A stretch of 64,000 nucleotides of DNA from Moraxella sp. K1664 (GCF_039693965.1 NZ_CP155576.1:2356001-2420000); one strand, 5' to 3'. Positions 28,844-38,920 are shown, counted from the stretch's first letter. Numbers and translations are program-made. The notes: generated from the sequence alone by a model not told the origin.

Positions 28844-30043
28844 TTAGCTTACCTTTATCGGTTGCAATTTTAAAAGCTGAGCCACGCCACGCCCCACCGC
28901 CTGCCCTGTGGCAAAACATGCCGTCAAAAGATAACCACCCGTCGGAGCATCAAAATCTAACATCTCACCACAGACAAAGACGGCAGGATTGGATTTGAGT
29001 TGCAATTCATCCGTTAATGCCGTCCGCTTGACACCGCCACCTGTACTAATGGCTTCATCCATCGGACGAAAACCATCGAACGCCATCGGCAAGCATTTGA
29101 CAAAACCTGCCATGCGTTCGTGATTTGCCCAGTCTGCTTTATGGGTGCATTCACGAATTAGGGCGATTTTGATGTCATCCAAGCCGATTTTTCGTAAAAT
29201 GTTATTCAAAGACTGCTTTTTATTTTTGGTAAATGTCTTGGCGATGTCATCTGGTGATTTGTCAGGCAATAAATCCAAATACACCCTTATCCCATCATGA
29301 CACGCACGCATGGCTTTGTTGTATTTATAAATCAGCCCGCTCTCCACGCCATAATGAGTGATGATGATGTCGCCTTGGGAGACAGGCTCGCCATCTGTCC
29401 ACAGACCCACCCTTTTTAACGGCTTACCAAAAAATTTATCCATATAAGGCGACCACGACCGCACCACCCCGACATTACTGGCATACAGTGGGGTCAGTTC
29501 ATCATCAGACAGCCACGCCTGCCATGTGCCTGTCGCCCCCAATCGCCGATACGAACCACCACCACACGCCAGCACGATGACATCAAATGTCTGCTCAAAC
29601 TCCGCCCCATCATGAGCAAATCGCACGGCATTACCATCGATACCCAAGCACTCGTAGCGATAAAAAATCTGCACGCCCCTTGCCATCAAGCGACGCAACC
29701 ACGCCCTTAGAAATGCCGATGCTTTCATCTGCACAGGAAAAATCCGCCCACTTGACCCGACATAGGTCTCAATGCCCAGCCCAGCGAGCCAATCCACGAC
29801 CCACGCATTATCACAGACTTGCAAAAAAGGTGTCAACCAGTCAGACGGGGTGTAACGCCCCACAAAAGCCGTCATCGGCTCGGCATGACTGACATTTAGC
29901 CCTGTCTTGCCTGCCCATAGGATTTTGCGACCTGCACTTGGCATTTGCTCATAGACACAAATGTCCACATCATAAGCGGACAAATGCTCTGCAACCATAA
30001 GACCACTCGCCCCTGCCCCAATGATGGCAACCTTAAGCTTCAT
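28844..30043 (-). CDS. FAD-dependent oxidoreductase of the HI0933/BaiN-like flavoprotein family
   Basis: A 399-residue protein. The N-terminal FAD motif is VAIIGAGASGLMVAEHL. The family segment AGRKILWAGKTGLNVSHAE lies near 40-60, and the C-terminal FAD loop MDEAISTGGGVKRTALTDEL lies near residue 335. The reaction in vivo is not established for this family. The frame is open further upstream, but ATG 30043 is used because the FAD motif starts there. This start overlaps the end of trmB by 11 bp, giving a coupled pair. Confidence 0.85.
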   Translation of the reverse strand: MKLKVAIIGAGASGLMVAEHLSAYDVDICVYEQMPSAGRKILWAGKTGLNVSHAEPMTAFVGRYTPSDWLTPFLQVCDNAWVVDWLAGLGIETYVGSSGRIFPVQMKASAFLRAWLRRLMARGVQIFYRYECLGIDGNAVRFAHDGAEFEQTFDVIVLACGGGSYRRLGATGTWQAWLSDDELTPLYASNVGVVRSWSPYMDKFFGKPLKRVGLWTDGEPVSQGDIIITHYGVESGLIYKYNKAMRACHDGIRVYLDLLPDKSPDDIAKTFTKNKKQSLNNILRKIGLDDIKIALIRECTHKADWANHERMAGFVKCLPMAFDGFRPMDEAISTGGGVKRTALTDELQLKSNPAVFVCGEMLDFDAPTGGYLLTACFATGQAVGRGVAQLLKLQPIKVS

Positions 30044-30698
30044 CGCTTGGCGACCATGATAAATGTAGGGGCAATGTCTCATCAAAACGGGTGCGATAAC
30101 CGCTCGGCTTGGTAATGATAAGCTCTTGGCAACGCTCGCCCCGTGCCAAATATTTAATCTCAAAATGCGTGCGTGCCGACGTCGGCTCTATCTGCCTTTT
30201 GGTATAAGGCAGTTGCCACACATCAGTAAGCAGTCGCTCAGCTTCATCGATATAGTCGCCAATGTTACTTGCCAAAATAATCTGCCCGCCATCTGCCATC
30301 TTTGACAATAACAGCTCAAAGAATGGCATGTTCAAAAAACGCTGGTTTTTGTTTTTGGGTTCGGGATTGGGGTATAAAATAAAGCAGGTTTGGAGCTGCT
30401 TGGGATACACCGCAAAGGCTGTCCACGCAATGGCGTCAGCGTGAATGGCGGTGAGATTGGGCGGATTTGCCATGCCTGCTTGCTTGTCAAACGCCCCAAA
30501 CTTTATGGCGGTACGTTCTATGGCATACAGGTGCTTATCAGGATTTTGGCTGGCAAATAGCAAGGCATGTTTACCCTTGCCCGCTCCGATTTCAAGGCAA
30601 ATGGGTGTGTCAGCAATGGGGTAAAAATCCCTAGGCGGACGTAAACTGGCTAAATGAAATATTCGGGAAAAATGATGAGATAATGGACTAGATGACAT
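30033..30698 (-). CDS. trmB: tRNA (guanine-N7)-methyltransferase
   Basis: A 221-residue SAM methyltransferase. The SAM loop is CLEIGAGKGKHALLFA near residue 31, followed by YAIERTAIKFGAF and the family motif FILYPNPEPKNKNQRF near residue 107. It methylates G46 in the tRNA variable loop. The motif reads YPNPEPK rather than the common FPDPWPK, so this copy is somewhat divergent. Confidence 0.8.
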   Translation of the reverse strand: MSSSPLSHHFSRIFHLASLRPPRDFYPIADTPICLEIGAGKGKHALLFASQNPDKHLYAIERTAIKFGAFDKQAGMANPPNLTAIHADAIAWTAFAVYPKQLQTCFILYPNPEPKNKNQRFLNMPFFELLLSKMADGGQIILASNIGDYIDEAERLLTDVWQLPYTKRQIEPTSARTHFEIKYLARGERCQELIITKPSGYRTRFDETLPLHLSWSPSDEA

Positions 30699-30794
30699 AA
30701 AAATGATGGATAAAAATGATGGAAAATGACAGTTTTTGTAGCAATACTGTTTTAAAGATAAGATAATGATTTTACAAAAATATATTTTATCTCA

Positions 30795-31133
30795 TTATGC
30801 TCTCTTTAAAGTAACCAATAGCGGAAATTCGGCTTCTTCGGCATACTCTTGTACGATGGCGATTTTCATCTCACCAATCTCTTTGGGCAGGGTCGCCACA
30901 ATCGCCTGCCCCGTCTGATGAATGTCCATCATCAAAGATACGGCTTTATCCATGCCATGAGCAAACACTTCAACAAGCACAAACACCACAAAATCCATCG
31001 TGGTAAAGTCATCATTGTGCATGACCACATGAAATAACGGTACTTCTGCCTGTTCTGGTGCTTGTTCTGGCACGTGTTGTGGCTTAGTCACCACATCACT
31101 TTGATTGTCAATATCAGATTCATGTTGGCTCAT
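30795..31133 (-). CDS. clpS: ATP-dependent Clp protease adaptor ClpS
   Basis: A 112-residue protein. The core VVMHNDDFTTMDFVVFVL contains the conserved N-D-D binding residues for N-degrons, and HQTGQAIVATLPKEIGEMK follows. The N-terminal ~30 residues are a variable tail that would enter ClpA. ClpS hands N-end-rule substrates to ClpAP. clpA is not beside it here. Confidence 0.93.
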   Translation of the reverse strand: MSQHESDIDNQSDVVTKPQHVPEQAPEQAEVPLFHVVMHNDDFTTMDFVVFVLVEVFAHGMDKAVSLMMDIHQTGQAIVATLPKEIGEMKIAIVQEYAEEAEFPLLVTLKRA

Positions 31134-31154
31134 ACCACACCTTTGCTTTTACCG

Positions 31155-31913
31155 TTATTCGCCTGTGCCGATGGGTCGCTCACTCACGCCCCTGTCTTCT
31201 TTTTGTGCGATAAATTCGCCCACCTGCCAGTTGTAGAGCTGTTCAACACGCTCGCCACCTGTATTGATTTCAAATTTGATTTGCCTGGGAGCAAAACCGT
31301 CAGGCATGACAAACCGCCCACGAATCCGTTCCACGTCTTTAATCTCATAAATGGCAGGTTTTAGGGGGATTTGCACCATGCTGGTGGCATTTAGCAATGT
31401 CATCTTGGGGGTCATGCTCATCGGCGAGCCTGTTGATGACACCATCGCCACATCAAAACGATACTCGTAGGTATTATCCGCCAAAGCAACAATCTCACCG
31501 CCCAGCACTTCAAGGGGGATGCCACCATCTTTGGCAAGTTTGCTTTTGAACAGCTCATTAACCTGTGTCAGTTGTAGGTTTTTTGTGGTCAGCTCTTCAT
31601 TTTTTTCACGCAAGCTCTCTAAATTAGAAAGGCTAATATCACGTTCTTTGACCGCCGAGTCAAGCTGTTGTTTTAGCGTGGCTTCATTGACCGTCATGCC
31701 TTGGAGCAGAGCATCCCCGCCTTGCTGAGCTTGCAAAGTCGCCCCTTTTCTAAGCCCTTGTTTGTGTCCGATTTTGTAGCCAAAAACCGCCATGACCATC
31801 GCCACCAACGCCAAAGCGATGACGAACAACACCAAAATCTGCTGTGCTGAACCACGCTGATGAGAAATGCTCTGCCTAGATGAGCGATAAGGCATATTTT
31901 TAAAAAAAGTCAT
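31155..31913 (-). CDS. Membrane-anchored coiled-coil protein, DUF6776-like
   Basis: About 252 residues. A short basic N-terminus is followed by one membrane helix (ILVLFVIALALVAMVMAVFG, about 24-43). A coiled coil spans ~75-130 (KERDISLSNLESLREKNEEL), and a globular C-terminal domain ends near RPIGTGE. Pattern and size suggest the DUF6776 family; function is unknown. The frame is open to 31991, and ATG 31913 and ATG 31895 are both possible with no clear ribosome site. It ends 21 bp before clpS on the same strand. Confidence 0.65.
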   Translation of the reverse strand: MTFFKNMPYRSSRQSISHQRGSAQQILVLFVIALALVAMVMAVFGYKIGHKQGLRKGATLQAQQGGDALLQGMTVNEATLKQQLDSAVKERDISLSNLESLREKNEELTTKNLQLTQVNELFKSKLAKDGGIPLEVLGGEIVALADNTYEYRFDVAMVSSTGSPMSMTPKMTLLNATSMVQIPLKPAIYEIKDVERIRGRFVMPDGFAPRQIKFEINTGGERVEQLYNWQVGEFIAQKEDRGVSERPIGTGE

Positions 31914-32223
31914 GATGGGACAAAACCACACAAAGTCAAAGATAAGAACTTTAAACGCATAAAGTGCATTATTATAGCAAAAATCAAACAAGAGTTGCCC
32001 TAAAATTTTTAAAATTTTATGCTTTAAAAAATAAAAAGTATTTATTAATAAAATAAATTACAAAAATCAATCAACTACCCAAAATGGTGCATTGACGTTT
32101 TTGTCGGTTTGCGGTATTGTAAGCGTCGGTAAATTTTGGTTAGTTTTTTAAAATGCCATTATTTATTAACTTTATTTATTATGCAATAAATTATTCTGAT
32201 AAAGCAATCTTAGGAGATTGTTT

Positions 32224-33925
32224 ATGTTGTGGTTTTTCTTTTGTGTCGCCGTGTTGGTGGCAGGCTATTTTGTATATGGCAAGATGATTGAAAAAATCTT
32301 TGTCATCAATCCCAACAAAAACACCCCTGCCTACACCATGACAGACGGCGTGGACTACATCCCCATGTCCAAAAAACGCATTTGGCTCATCCAACTGCTT
32401 AACATCGCAGGCACAGGCCCAATTTTTGGTCCAATCTTGGGGGCGTTGTATGGTCCTGTGGCAATGCTATGGATTGTGTTTGGCTGTATCTTTGCAGGGG
32501 TGGTACACGACTACATGTGTGGTATGCTCTCGGTGCGAAATGGCGGGGCAAGTATGCCGTATCTGACGGGCAAATATCTGGGGCAACCTGTCAAGCATTT
32601 TATTAACTTACTTGCCGTTGTCCTGCTCGTGCTTGTTGGTGTGGTCTTTGTGGCAAGTCCTGCCCAACTTCTTAGCTCCATCACCATGGATACTTTTGGC
32701 ACCGCTGCCACAGGGGCGATTAATGTCAATAATGCCGAGAGCGTTGCTGTTGCCACCGAAACGGTCAAAAATACCGTGTTTGGCATGGAAAAAAGCACCA
32801 TCGTGGTGTTGTGGACAGCCCTGATTTTTATTTATTAAACTTCTTTCCAAACCCTGATTTTTGTAGATTTTTAAAAACTTCAACCCCAATACTTACAAGG
32901 GTTTATTTTTAGTTTGGAAAGAGATTTATTATATCATCGCCACATTACTACCCATTGACAAAATCATCGGTCGGGTTTATCCATTTTTTGGTGGATTATT
33001 GCTATTCATGTCGCTTGGCATGACTTATGGTTTGCTAAAAAGTGAATTTAGTAGTGGTGGCGGTTATTTCTTTAATAGCATGGGCGGTTTGACGGTTGAG
33101 AGTTTCTTTATGAACTTACAACCCAAAGGCGACTTGCCCATTTGGCCCTTGCTATTTTTGACCATTACCTGTGGTGCATTGTCAGGCTTTCACGCCACCC
33201 AGACCCCGCTCATGGCTCGCTGTGCCGAGAACGAGTCCGAAGGTCGCTTTATCTTTTATGGAGCAATGATTACCGAAGGGATTATTGCTCTCATCTGGTG
33301 TGCGGTCGGCATGTCATTCTATCCTGATTTGGTAAGCCTACAAGGTGCCATTGCTGACGGTTCGCCTTCCAAGGTCGTCTATGACAGCTCCATTGCCTAT
33401 CTTGGCACCATCGGCGGCATCTTTGCAGTGCTTGGCGTGGTCATCCTACCCATCACATCAGGTGATACAGCGTTTCGTGCAGCACGGCTTATCATTGCCG
33501 AGTTTCTAACCATGGAACAACGCACGCTCATGAAACGCTTGTGGATTGCCATTCCACTATTTGTCATCGGCTTTATCGTCTCAAAAGTGGACTTTCAAAT
33601 CCTATGGCGGTATTTTAGCTGGGCAAACCAAACGGTGGCGGTCGTCATGCTGTGGACGGCGGCAGGTTATCTGTACCGTTATCGTAAGTTCCACTGGGTT
33701 TGCACATTGCCTGCCATCTTTATGAGTGCGGCGTGTTATACGTTTTTGGCGTACAACAAAATCGGCTTTGGGCTTGATTATACGCTGTCGGTGTGGATTG
33801 GCATTGGGCTTACGGCACTGACCACAGGGGCGTTCTTTATGTTTGTCAAACGTGAAAGCGTGGCAGGCGACCCCGATGCGGTGGTGGTAGAAGAAAAAAT
33901 CACTTCCACAGCGATAAAGATTTGA
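32224..33925 (+). pseudogene. CstA-family carbon-starvation transporter, interrupted by a MITE
   Basis: Two reading frames together make one CstA-type membrane protein. The first part (32224-32838, start set by TAGGAG before ATG) has NIAGTGPIFGPILGALYG and VFGCIFAGVVHDYM. It ends at a TAA (32836-32838) made by the insertion junction. The second part resumes at ~32927 with YYIIATLLPIDK and runs to 33925 with GFHATQTPLMARC and PITSGDTAFRAARL. Removing the 89-bp element plus one 5-bp duplicate restores a continuous 535-residue protein that reads LIFIYYIIATLLP. CstA proteins take up pyruvate or peptides. The 94-bp insertion also shifts the frame, so the gene is probably inactive. Confidence 0.88.
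32838..32926 (+). mobile_element. 89-bp MITE, copy 1, inside the cstA-family gene
   Basis: Inverted ends aacttctttccaaac and gtttggaaagagatt are flanked by TATTA on both sides (32833-32837 and 32927-32931). It is the same length as, and nearly identical to, the reverse complement of 50996-51084. There is no ORF. Confidence 0.85.
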
Positions 33926-33935
33926 TTTAACACAT

Positions 33936-33968
33936 AAAAACCACGTCCTAGGGCGTGGTTTTTATTTT
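33936..33968 (+). terminator. Terminator after the cstA-family gene
   Basis: The hairpin aaaaaccacg tcctaggg cgtggttttt is followed by a T-rich run. Confidence 0.85.
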
Positions 33969-33988
33969 AACAAAAATTAAATACAATA

Positions 33989-34110
33989 GATTTCTTGCGA
34001 TACTAGGCTTTCCGTTCACCCTGAGCCTGTCGAAGGGTAACGAAAACCGTTATGGGCAGGCATAGCTCACCACGAACGGTTTTCTTTAATTCGGGGTTTC
34101 GCAAGAAGTC
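33989..34110. mobile_element. 122-bp inverted-repeat element (second MITE type)
   Basis: The ends gatttcttgcgata and tttcgcaagaagtc form imperfect terminal repeats and are bordered by TA on each side. The interior has ccctgagcctgtcgaagggt, a unit of a kind found as an interspersed repeat in many bacteria, and two inverted copies around cgttc / gaacg. There is no coding potential. Confidence 0.65.
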
Positions 34111-34138
34111 TAATTTGTACTACAAAGGCAGGTACGCC

Positions 34139-35452
34139 TTAATTTAACACTCTTTGCTCTGTCACCACCTTTAACCGCTCGCCTTCAAATAACTCCATCT
34201 CAGGGGCGAGTGTCACCATAAATCTATCAAAATACAACAGCTGTTTGGTTAATAACGCGAAATCCCTAGGAAAATGCACGCCATAACGCTTACCAATCTC
34301 CACAAGTTCTAGCATGAGCAGATTAAGGTTATCCGTCTCTTGGGGCGAGCCATGCACCTTGTCCATCATCGCTTTTAGGTCGTCTGCCAGTTGCCCTACT
34401 TTGATTTTGTCATGGCTGTGGGTCATGCCAATATCAACCATCGCCTGTGCCATGCCATGATAATCGTTAAGCTGTAAAGACTGCACCAGTGAGAAACACG
34501 CCTGCAAACTGCTCGGTTTAATCTGCCCCATCAGCCCAAAATCCAAAAAGGCAATCCGTCCATCGGTTAGATACATGAGATTGCCCGCGTGCAAATCGGC
34601 ATGGAACTCACCCGTCATCATCAGCGACAAAAACCACGTATCTAGCACGTCCGCCATCACTTTTTGGGGCGTGGTGCGGTTGCTTTGAGCGATGTCGCTA
34701 AGCAAGCTCTCATCAACAAGCGACTTACCAACCAGTAAATCCATGACCAACACACGCTTGGTTGATAGGTTGTGATGGACTTTGGGGGCGGTGATGTGCT
34801 GACTGTCTGTTTTATCTAAAAATTCACGAAACTTATCAATATGGCAAGCTTCCGCCAAAAAATCAGTCTCAGCAGTCATGCGAGTGCGAATCTCATCGAT
34901 AATGGGGGCGAGATTGGCAGTTTTCATCATTGGCAAGACCCGCTCCATCGCCCAAAACGCCCCATGTAACACCCCTAAGTCGGTCTGCATAATCGCCCCA
35001 ACATCAGGCTTTTGGATTTTTAAGGCGACCTGCCGTCCATCTTTTAGGGTTGCCTTATGCACCTGTGCGATACTCGCTGACGCCAGTGGCACAGGGTCAA
35101 TGGACGCAAAAATATCATCAAGCCCACGCCCATCATCGGTCAGCTCCTCGGTCAGCACTGCTTGCATTTTGGCAAATGGCACAGGCGGTGTGGCATCCAA
35201 ACAGTCAGCAAAAGCAAGCACATACTCACGGGGAAACAGTGATGGGGTGCTGGCGATGAACTGTCCAAGCTTGATATAAGTCACGCCCATCTGCATAAAG
35301 GCATCTTTTAATAGATAAGCGTCCATCTGCTCGCCCTTGGCAACACGCAAGGCAGATAGCCCTGCCACGCTGGCACTTTTGTGTAGGCGACCTAGGACAT
35401 TCGCCCCTGTATTTAGGGATTTTTTGGCAAATTGCAATGGTGATGTTTTCAT
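34139..35452 (-). CDS. ABC1/ADCK/UbiB-family atypical protein kinase
   Basis: About 437 residues. The family signatures are present: the K-x-G-Q motif in YIKLGQFIASTP, SIAQVHKATLKDGRQVALKI with the ATP-site lysine, LHAGNLMYL, and the DFG of LDFGLMGQ. UbiB-type members support ubiquinone synthesis or lipid handling. The other ubi genes are not nearby and there is no evident C-terminal membrane helix pair, so this is a paralogue rather than canonical UbiB. The start is uncertain: ATG 35452 or GTG 35491, the latter overlapping the MoeB-like gene by 13 bp. Confidence 0.82.
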   Translation of the reverse strand: MKTSPLQFAKKSLNTGANVLGRLHKSASVAGLSALRVAKGEQMDAYLLKDAFMQMGVTYIKLGQFIASTPSLFPREYVLAFADCLDATPPVPFAKMQAVLTEELTDDGRGLDDIFASIDPVPLASASIAQVHKATLKDGRQVALKIQKPDVGAIMQTDLGVLHGAFWAMERVLPMMKTANLAPIIDEIRTRMTAETDFLAEACHIDKFREFLDKTDSQHITAPKVHHNLSTKRVLVMDLLVGKSLVDESLLSDIAQSNRTTPQKVMADVLDTWFLSLMMTGEFHADLHAGNLMYLTDGRIAFLDFGLMGQIKPSSLQACFSLVQSLQLNDYHGMAQAMVDIGMTHSHDKIKVGQLADDLKAMMDKVHGSPQETDNLNLLMLELVEIGKRYGVHFPRDFALLTKQLLYFDRFMVTLAPEMELFEGERLKVVTEQRVLN

Positions 35453-35478
35453 GGTTTTATCGTCTAAGAGTGGTACGG

Positions 35479-36267
35479 CTAGGCGTGGCACAGTGGGCAG
35501 TGTTTATTGGTGGCAAATCGCATTTTTTGTAAAGTCATGGTTCTGCCCTGCCATAATAACAGCTCGTGAGCGATGGGGTTATGCCCCCGTCCGAGATAAT
35601 CTAGAGCAATCTGTGCCGACATCGAGCCGATGATACTCACGGTACTAGACAAGACCCCTGATGTGGCACAGTTTTGGGTGATACTACTGTTACTGTCTTT
35701 GTCCTGCCCAAACAAACACTCATAACAGCCCGTCTGTTTATCAAACAACGCAATCTGCCCCACTTCGCCAATGGCGGAGTTGGATAACAAGGGCAAACCG
35801 AGCGTTCGGCAGGTTTGGTTAATCAAATAACGACTGGTAAAATTATCCGTGCAATCAATCACCAAATCCGCACCACTACCCCCAATTATCGCTGTGATGT
35901 TGTCTGCATTTAGCTCCACGTCCTGATGGGCGATGTTAATAAACTCATTATGCATCGCCAATGCACGGCTTGCCACCGCCACTTTGGGCTGACCGATGTC
36001 TGACTCTCTAAATAGTGTTTGGCGTTGCAAATTACTACGACTCACCACATCAAAGTCAATCAAATGCATGCTCCCCACGCCTGCCCGTGCCAGAATCTGT
36101 GAGACAGGACAGCCCAGACCGCCCACACCCACAATCAGCACACGGCTATTTTTTAGGCGTAGCTGTGCATCCATATCCCAGTCATTTAGTAGAATCTGGC
36201 GGGCATACCGCATGAGTTCATTATCACTAAGCTCACTGGTAGTCATTTTTTTATCATTATCACTCAT
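35479..36267 (-). CDS. ThiF/MoeB-type adenylyltransferase
   Basis: A 262-residue E1-like enzyme. The ATP-binding loop is VGVGGLGCPVSQILARAGVG near residue 38, SRSNLQRQTLF follows, and VIDCTDNFTSRYLIN lies near 120-134. Two Cys pairs, CYEC and CPLC, would bind zinc. It would adenylate the C-terminal Gly of a MoaD- or ThiS-like sulfur carrier. No carrier gene is adjacent, so MoeB cannot be told from ThiF. ATG 36267 has GGGGG upstream and overlaps prmC by 8 bp. Confidence 0.85.
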   Translation of the reverse strand: MSDNDKKMTTSELSDNELMRYARQILLNDWDMDAQLRLKNSRVLIVGVGGLGCPVSQILARAGVGSMHLIDFDVVSRSNLQRQTLFRESDIGQPKVAVASRALAMHNEFINIAHQDVELNADNITAIIGGSGADLVIDCTDNFTSRYLINQTCRTLGLPLLSNSAIGEVGQIALFDKQTGCYECLFGQDKDSNSSITQNCATSGVLSSTVSIIGSMSAQIALDYLGRGHNPIAHELLLWQGRTMTLQKMRFATNKHCPLCHA

Positions 36268-37096
36268 CACAAACCCCCATCGTGATTCTATCATTGTCAC
36301 CATAGTCTTTGATGGTGCGAACATCTTTAAAACCTGCCTTGGCAAAAAGTTCCTGCACGCTCGCCCCTTGGTCGTAGCCATGTTCTAAGGCTAATACGCC
36401 ACTAGGCATGAGATACGCCGCACTGCCCTTAATGATTTTTTCAATATCGGATAAGCCGTGATTGTCCGCCACCAATGCCGTGATAGGCTCCGCCCCCAAC
36501 TGTGCCAAATGCTCATCGGTGCGTGCGATATAGGGCGGATTGGCAACGATGACATCAAAGCTCTGCATGGGGATATTTTCATACCAATTTGATTGGATAA
36601 ATTGGCAATTTGTCACTTGCAAATCTTGTGCATTTCGCCGAGCAACGTCTAAGGCATGATGGAAATAATCCACCGCCAGCACCACACTAGACGGCAACGC
36701 CTTTGCTATACTCAGGGCAATACACCCCGAGCCTGTTCCCAAATCCACTATCCGAACCTGCCCCAAACCCTTATCCGCCACCATATCAAGCACCGTCTGC
36801 ACCAACATCTCTGTATCAGGGCGTGGGATAAGCGTGTGTTCATTGACCGCAAACTCATGCCCAAAAAAGCCCTGCCTGCCGATGACATATGCAAGTGGCA
36901 CGCCCGAGCATAGTTTTGCCATGCCACTTTCAAGCCTATCATATTCATCAGCGGTCAGCAGATAATCATCATGGGTAATTAAAAAGGCTTTGTCTTTATT
37001 TAGCACAAATAACAGCAACGACTCAAACCAATAATAGGGCAGGTGTGCGTGCGATAGCTTGCGAAATCGGGCTTTTAGGGCGTTGATGGTGTGCAT
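36260..37096 (-). CDS. prmC: Peptide chain release factor N5-glutamine methyltransferase
   Basis: A 278-residue protein. The N-terminal helical domain is followed by a SAM methyltransferase with VDLGTGSGCIALSIA near residue 118 and the catalytic VIVANPPYIAR near 189. It methylates the Gln of the GGQ motif of RF1 and RF2. A TTG at 37111 is also in frame, but ATG 37096 sits one base after the upstream carrier's stop. prfA, its usual neighbour, is absent. It lies in a tight minus-strand run: carrier, prmC, MoeB-like, ABC1 kinase. Confidence 0.92.
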   Translation of the reverse strand: MHTINALKARFRKLSHAHLPYYWFESLLLFVLNKDKAFLITHDDYLLTADEYDRLESGMAKLCSGVPLAYVIGRQGFFGHEFAVNEHTLIPRPDTEMLVQTVLDMVADKGLGQVRIVDLGTGSGCIALSIAKALPSSVVLAVDYFHHALDVARRNAQDLQVTNCQFIQSNWYENIPMQSFDVIVANPPYIARTDEHLAQLGAEPITALVADNHGLSDIEKIIKGSAAYLMPSGVLALEHGYDQGASVQELFAKAGFKDVRTIKDYGDNDRITMGVCDE

Positions 37097-37097
37097 G

Positions 37098-38618
37098 TCA
37101 TTCTTTGTCAAGTACGGACTCGTCCAGCGAGATGTGTTTATTTACCAAATGAATCAAATATAAAATCGGCAGTCCAATCACAAATGTGATGGCAAAAAAC
37201 GTGGGATAATTGGTCGCATCCACAATCGCCCCCGAATAACCACCCAAGATTTTTGGCGATAGGGTCATGAGTGATGAAAACAGGGCATACTGCACCGCCG
37301 TAAAGCGAATGGATGTCAGTGCCGACAAAAAGGCGATGAATACCGCACTTGCCAAACCTGCCGCTAGGTTATCGGTAATCACCGCAAAATACATGACCAG
37401 AATGGTCGGCATATTGGCAAGGATGATAAATAACAGGTTCGTGGCACACGCCAGTATCGCCCCCACCATCATCGCTCGCATGACCCCCACCTGCTGAGCC
37501 ACCCAGCCCCCAACAAAGCCACCACCAATACTGGCAATCACGCCCACCACTTTGACCGCATTGGCAATTTGGGTTTTGGTAAAGCCCAAATCTTGATAAA
37601 ACAGGTTGGAGATATTGCCTGCCACGATGTCCGAGATACGATACAAGCCAATGAGTGCCAGCAGTAGCATCGCCTTTTTGCCATAACGCTCAAAAAAATC
37701 TGCAATCGGACGCACCCACATGGCATGGGCAATCTCTTTGGCAACCAAGCCTAATTGCACCAACACATAACCAATCCCAAATGCCACCGCACCGCTTGAT
37801 ACAAATCGCACCACGCCCATCATAAAGCTTGCCATAACTCCATCCATGTCGGGCAATACCCCACCCAAAAAGCGGTAAGTCATGATAAAGCCAACAACGG
37901 CAGACACAAACACCAACAGCAGTCGCACATAGTCCGCCACAGGACGAAGTTCTTTTTTGGTGTAGATGTCAGGCTCTTTGATAAACAGCGTGGTCGCCAC
38001 CGCCACGCCCATGACACACGCCATGATAAGGTAGGTTTTTTGCCATGCCAGATAGTTGTACAGTTCTTTGCTTGACCCAAAAAAGTCCGCCAAATACAAC
38101 GCCCCCGCTCCCGATACTATCATGCCAATGCGATAGCCTGCCACATAAGTTGCTGATAGTGCCGTTTGCATCTCGCTCGGGGCGGACTCAATACGATAAG
38201 CATCTATCACGATGTCTTGGGTCGCTGCCGAAAAGCCAAGCAGCACCGCCCCCATCGCCATGATGGTCAAATTCGCCCCTTGCGGGTCGGTCATCGCCAT
38301 GATGACAATGGCACTTATCATCAAAATTTGGGTCAAAAGTAGCCATGCTCGGCGTTGTCCTAGCCAACCACTCAAAAATGGCAAGGGCAAAGCGTCCACC
38401 AAAGGCGACCAGATGAATTTAAACGAATAACCCAACGCTGCATAGCTAAACATGGTAACGGTCGCCCGCTCAATGCCTGCTTCACGAAGCCACAATCCCA
38501 AACTAGAAAAAATCAGCAAAATCGGCACGCCTGCGGCAAAGCCCAAAAATAGCATGGATAAAGCCTGACGATTAAAATAAGCCGTCTTAAATGCCGAAAA
38601 ATCAAATTGTCGTATCAT
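37098..38618 (-). CDS. MFS carrier, AmpG-like muropeptide permease
   Basis: A 506-residue protein with about 12-14 membrane helices. The N-terminal FLGFAAGVPILLIFSSLGLW and WSPLVDALPLPFL match the AmpG (SLC33-like) pattern. AmpG imports anhydro-muropeptides for cell-wall recycling and affects beta-lactamase induction. Function is assigned by family resemblance. It is the first gene of a four-gene minus-strand cluster. Confidence 0.83.
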   Translation of the reverse strand: MIRQFDFSAFKTAYFNRQALSMLFLGFAAGVPILLIFSSLGLWLREAGIERATVTMFSYAALGYSFKFIWSPLVDALPLPFLSGWLGQRRAWLLLTQILMISAIVIMAMTDPQGANLTIMAMGAVLLGFSAATQDIVIDAYRIESAPSEMQTALSATYVAGYRIGMIVSGAGALYLADFFGSSKELYNYLAWQKTYLIMACVMGVAVATTLFIKEPDIYTKKELRPVADYVRLLLVFVSAVVGFIMTYRFLGGVLPDMDGVMASFMMGVVRFVSSGAVAFGIGYVLVQLGLVAKEIAHAMWVRPIADFFERYGKKAMLLLALIGLYRISDIVAGNISNLFYQDLGFTKTQIANAVKVVGVIASIGGGFVGGWVAQQVGVMRAMMVGAILACATNLLFIILANMPTILVMYFAVITDNLAAGLASAVFIAFLSALTSIRFTAVQYALFSSLMTLSPKILGGYSGAIVDATNYPTFFAITFVIGLPILYLIHLVNKHISLDESVLDKE

Positions 38619-38920
38619 CGCTGTGCATGAGTTAAAAAATAATCTGCCATTTTAGACTATTTTTGGTTATTTTACAAAAAGTTATTGTGATATTTTAAAA
38701 ATCGGACGTGCCCACGCTCACTTGTATGCTCTACACATTCAGCCAAATACACCCATCAATAAAGACAATACTCACCCAAATCGCAAATAACACCCACCTA
38801 AGATACGTTTGGTAAACAAATCATCCATCTAGCCTTTTAAAGTTACCGCTAGTCTTAACTTATTGCCAATTTATTATATTTATGACAAAATAAAAATCCC
38901 TTTTAGCATATCAATCCATC
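38619..38920. other. 302-bp divergent spacer
   Basis: AT-rich sequence between the AmpG-like gene and the HicB-like gene. No ORF of HicA size is present and no repeat was recognised. Confidence 0.5.

Noticed and set aside
32999-33925. Downstream cstA part as an independent gene
   Set aside because: Homologous sequence continues upstream of the first possible start to the MITE edge, so it is the severed 3' part of one gene.
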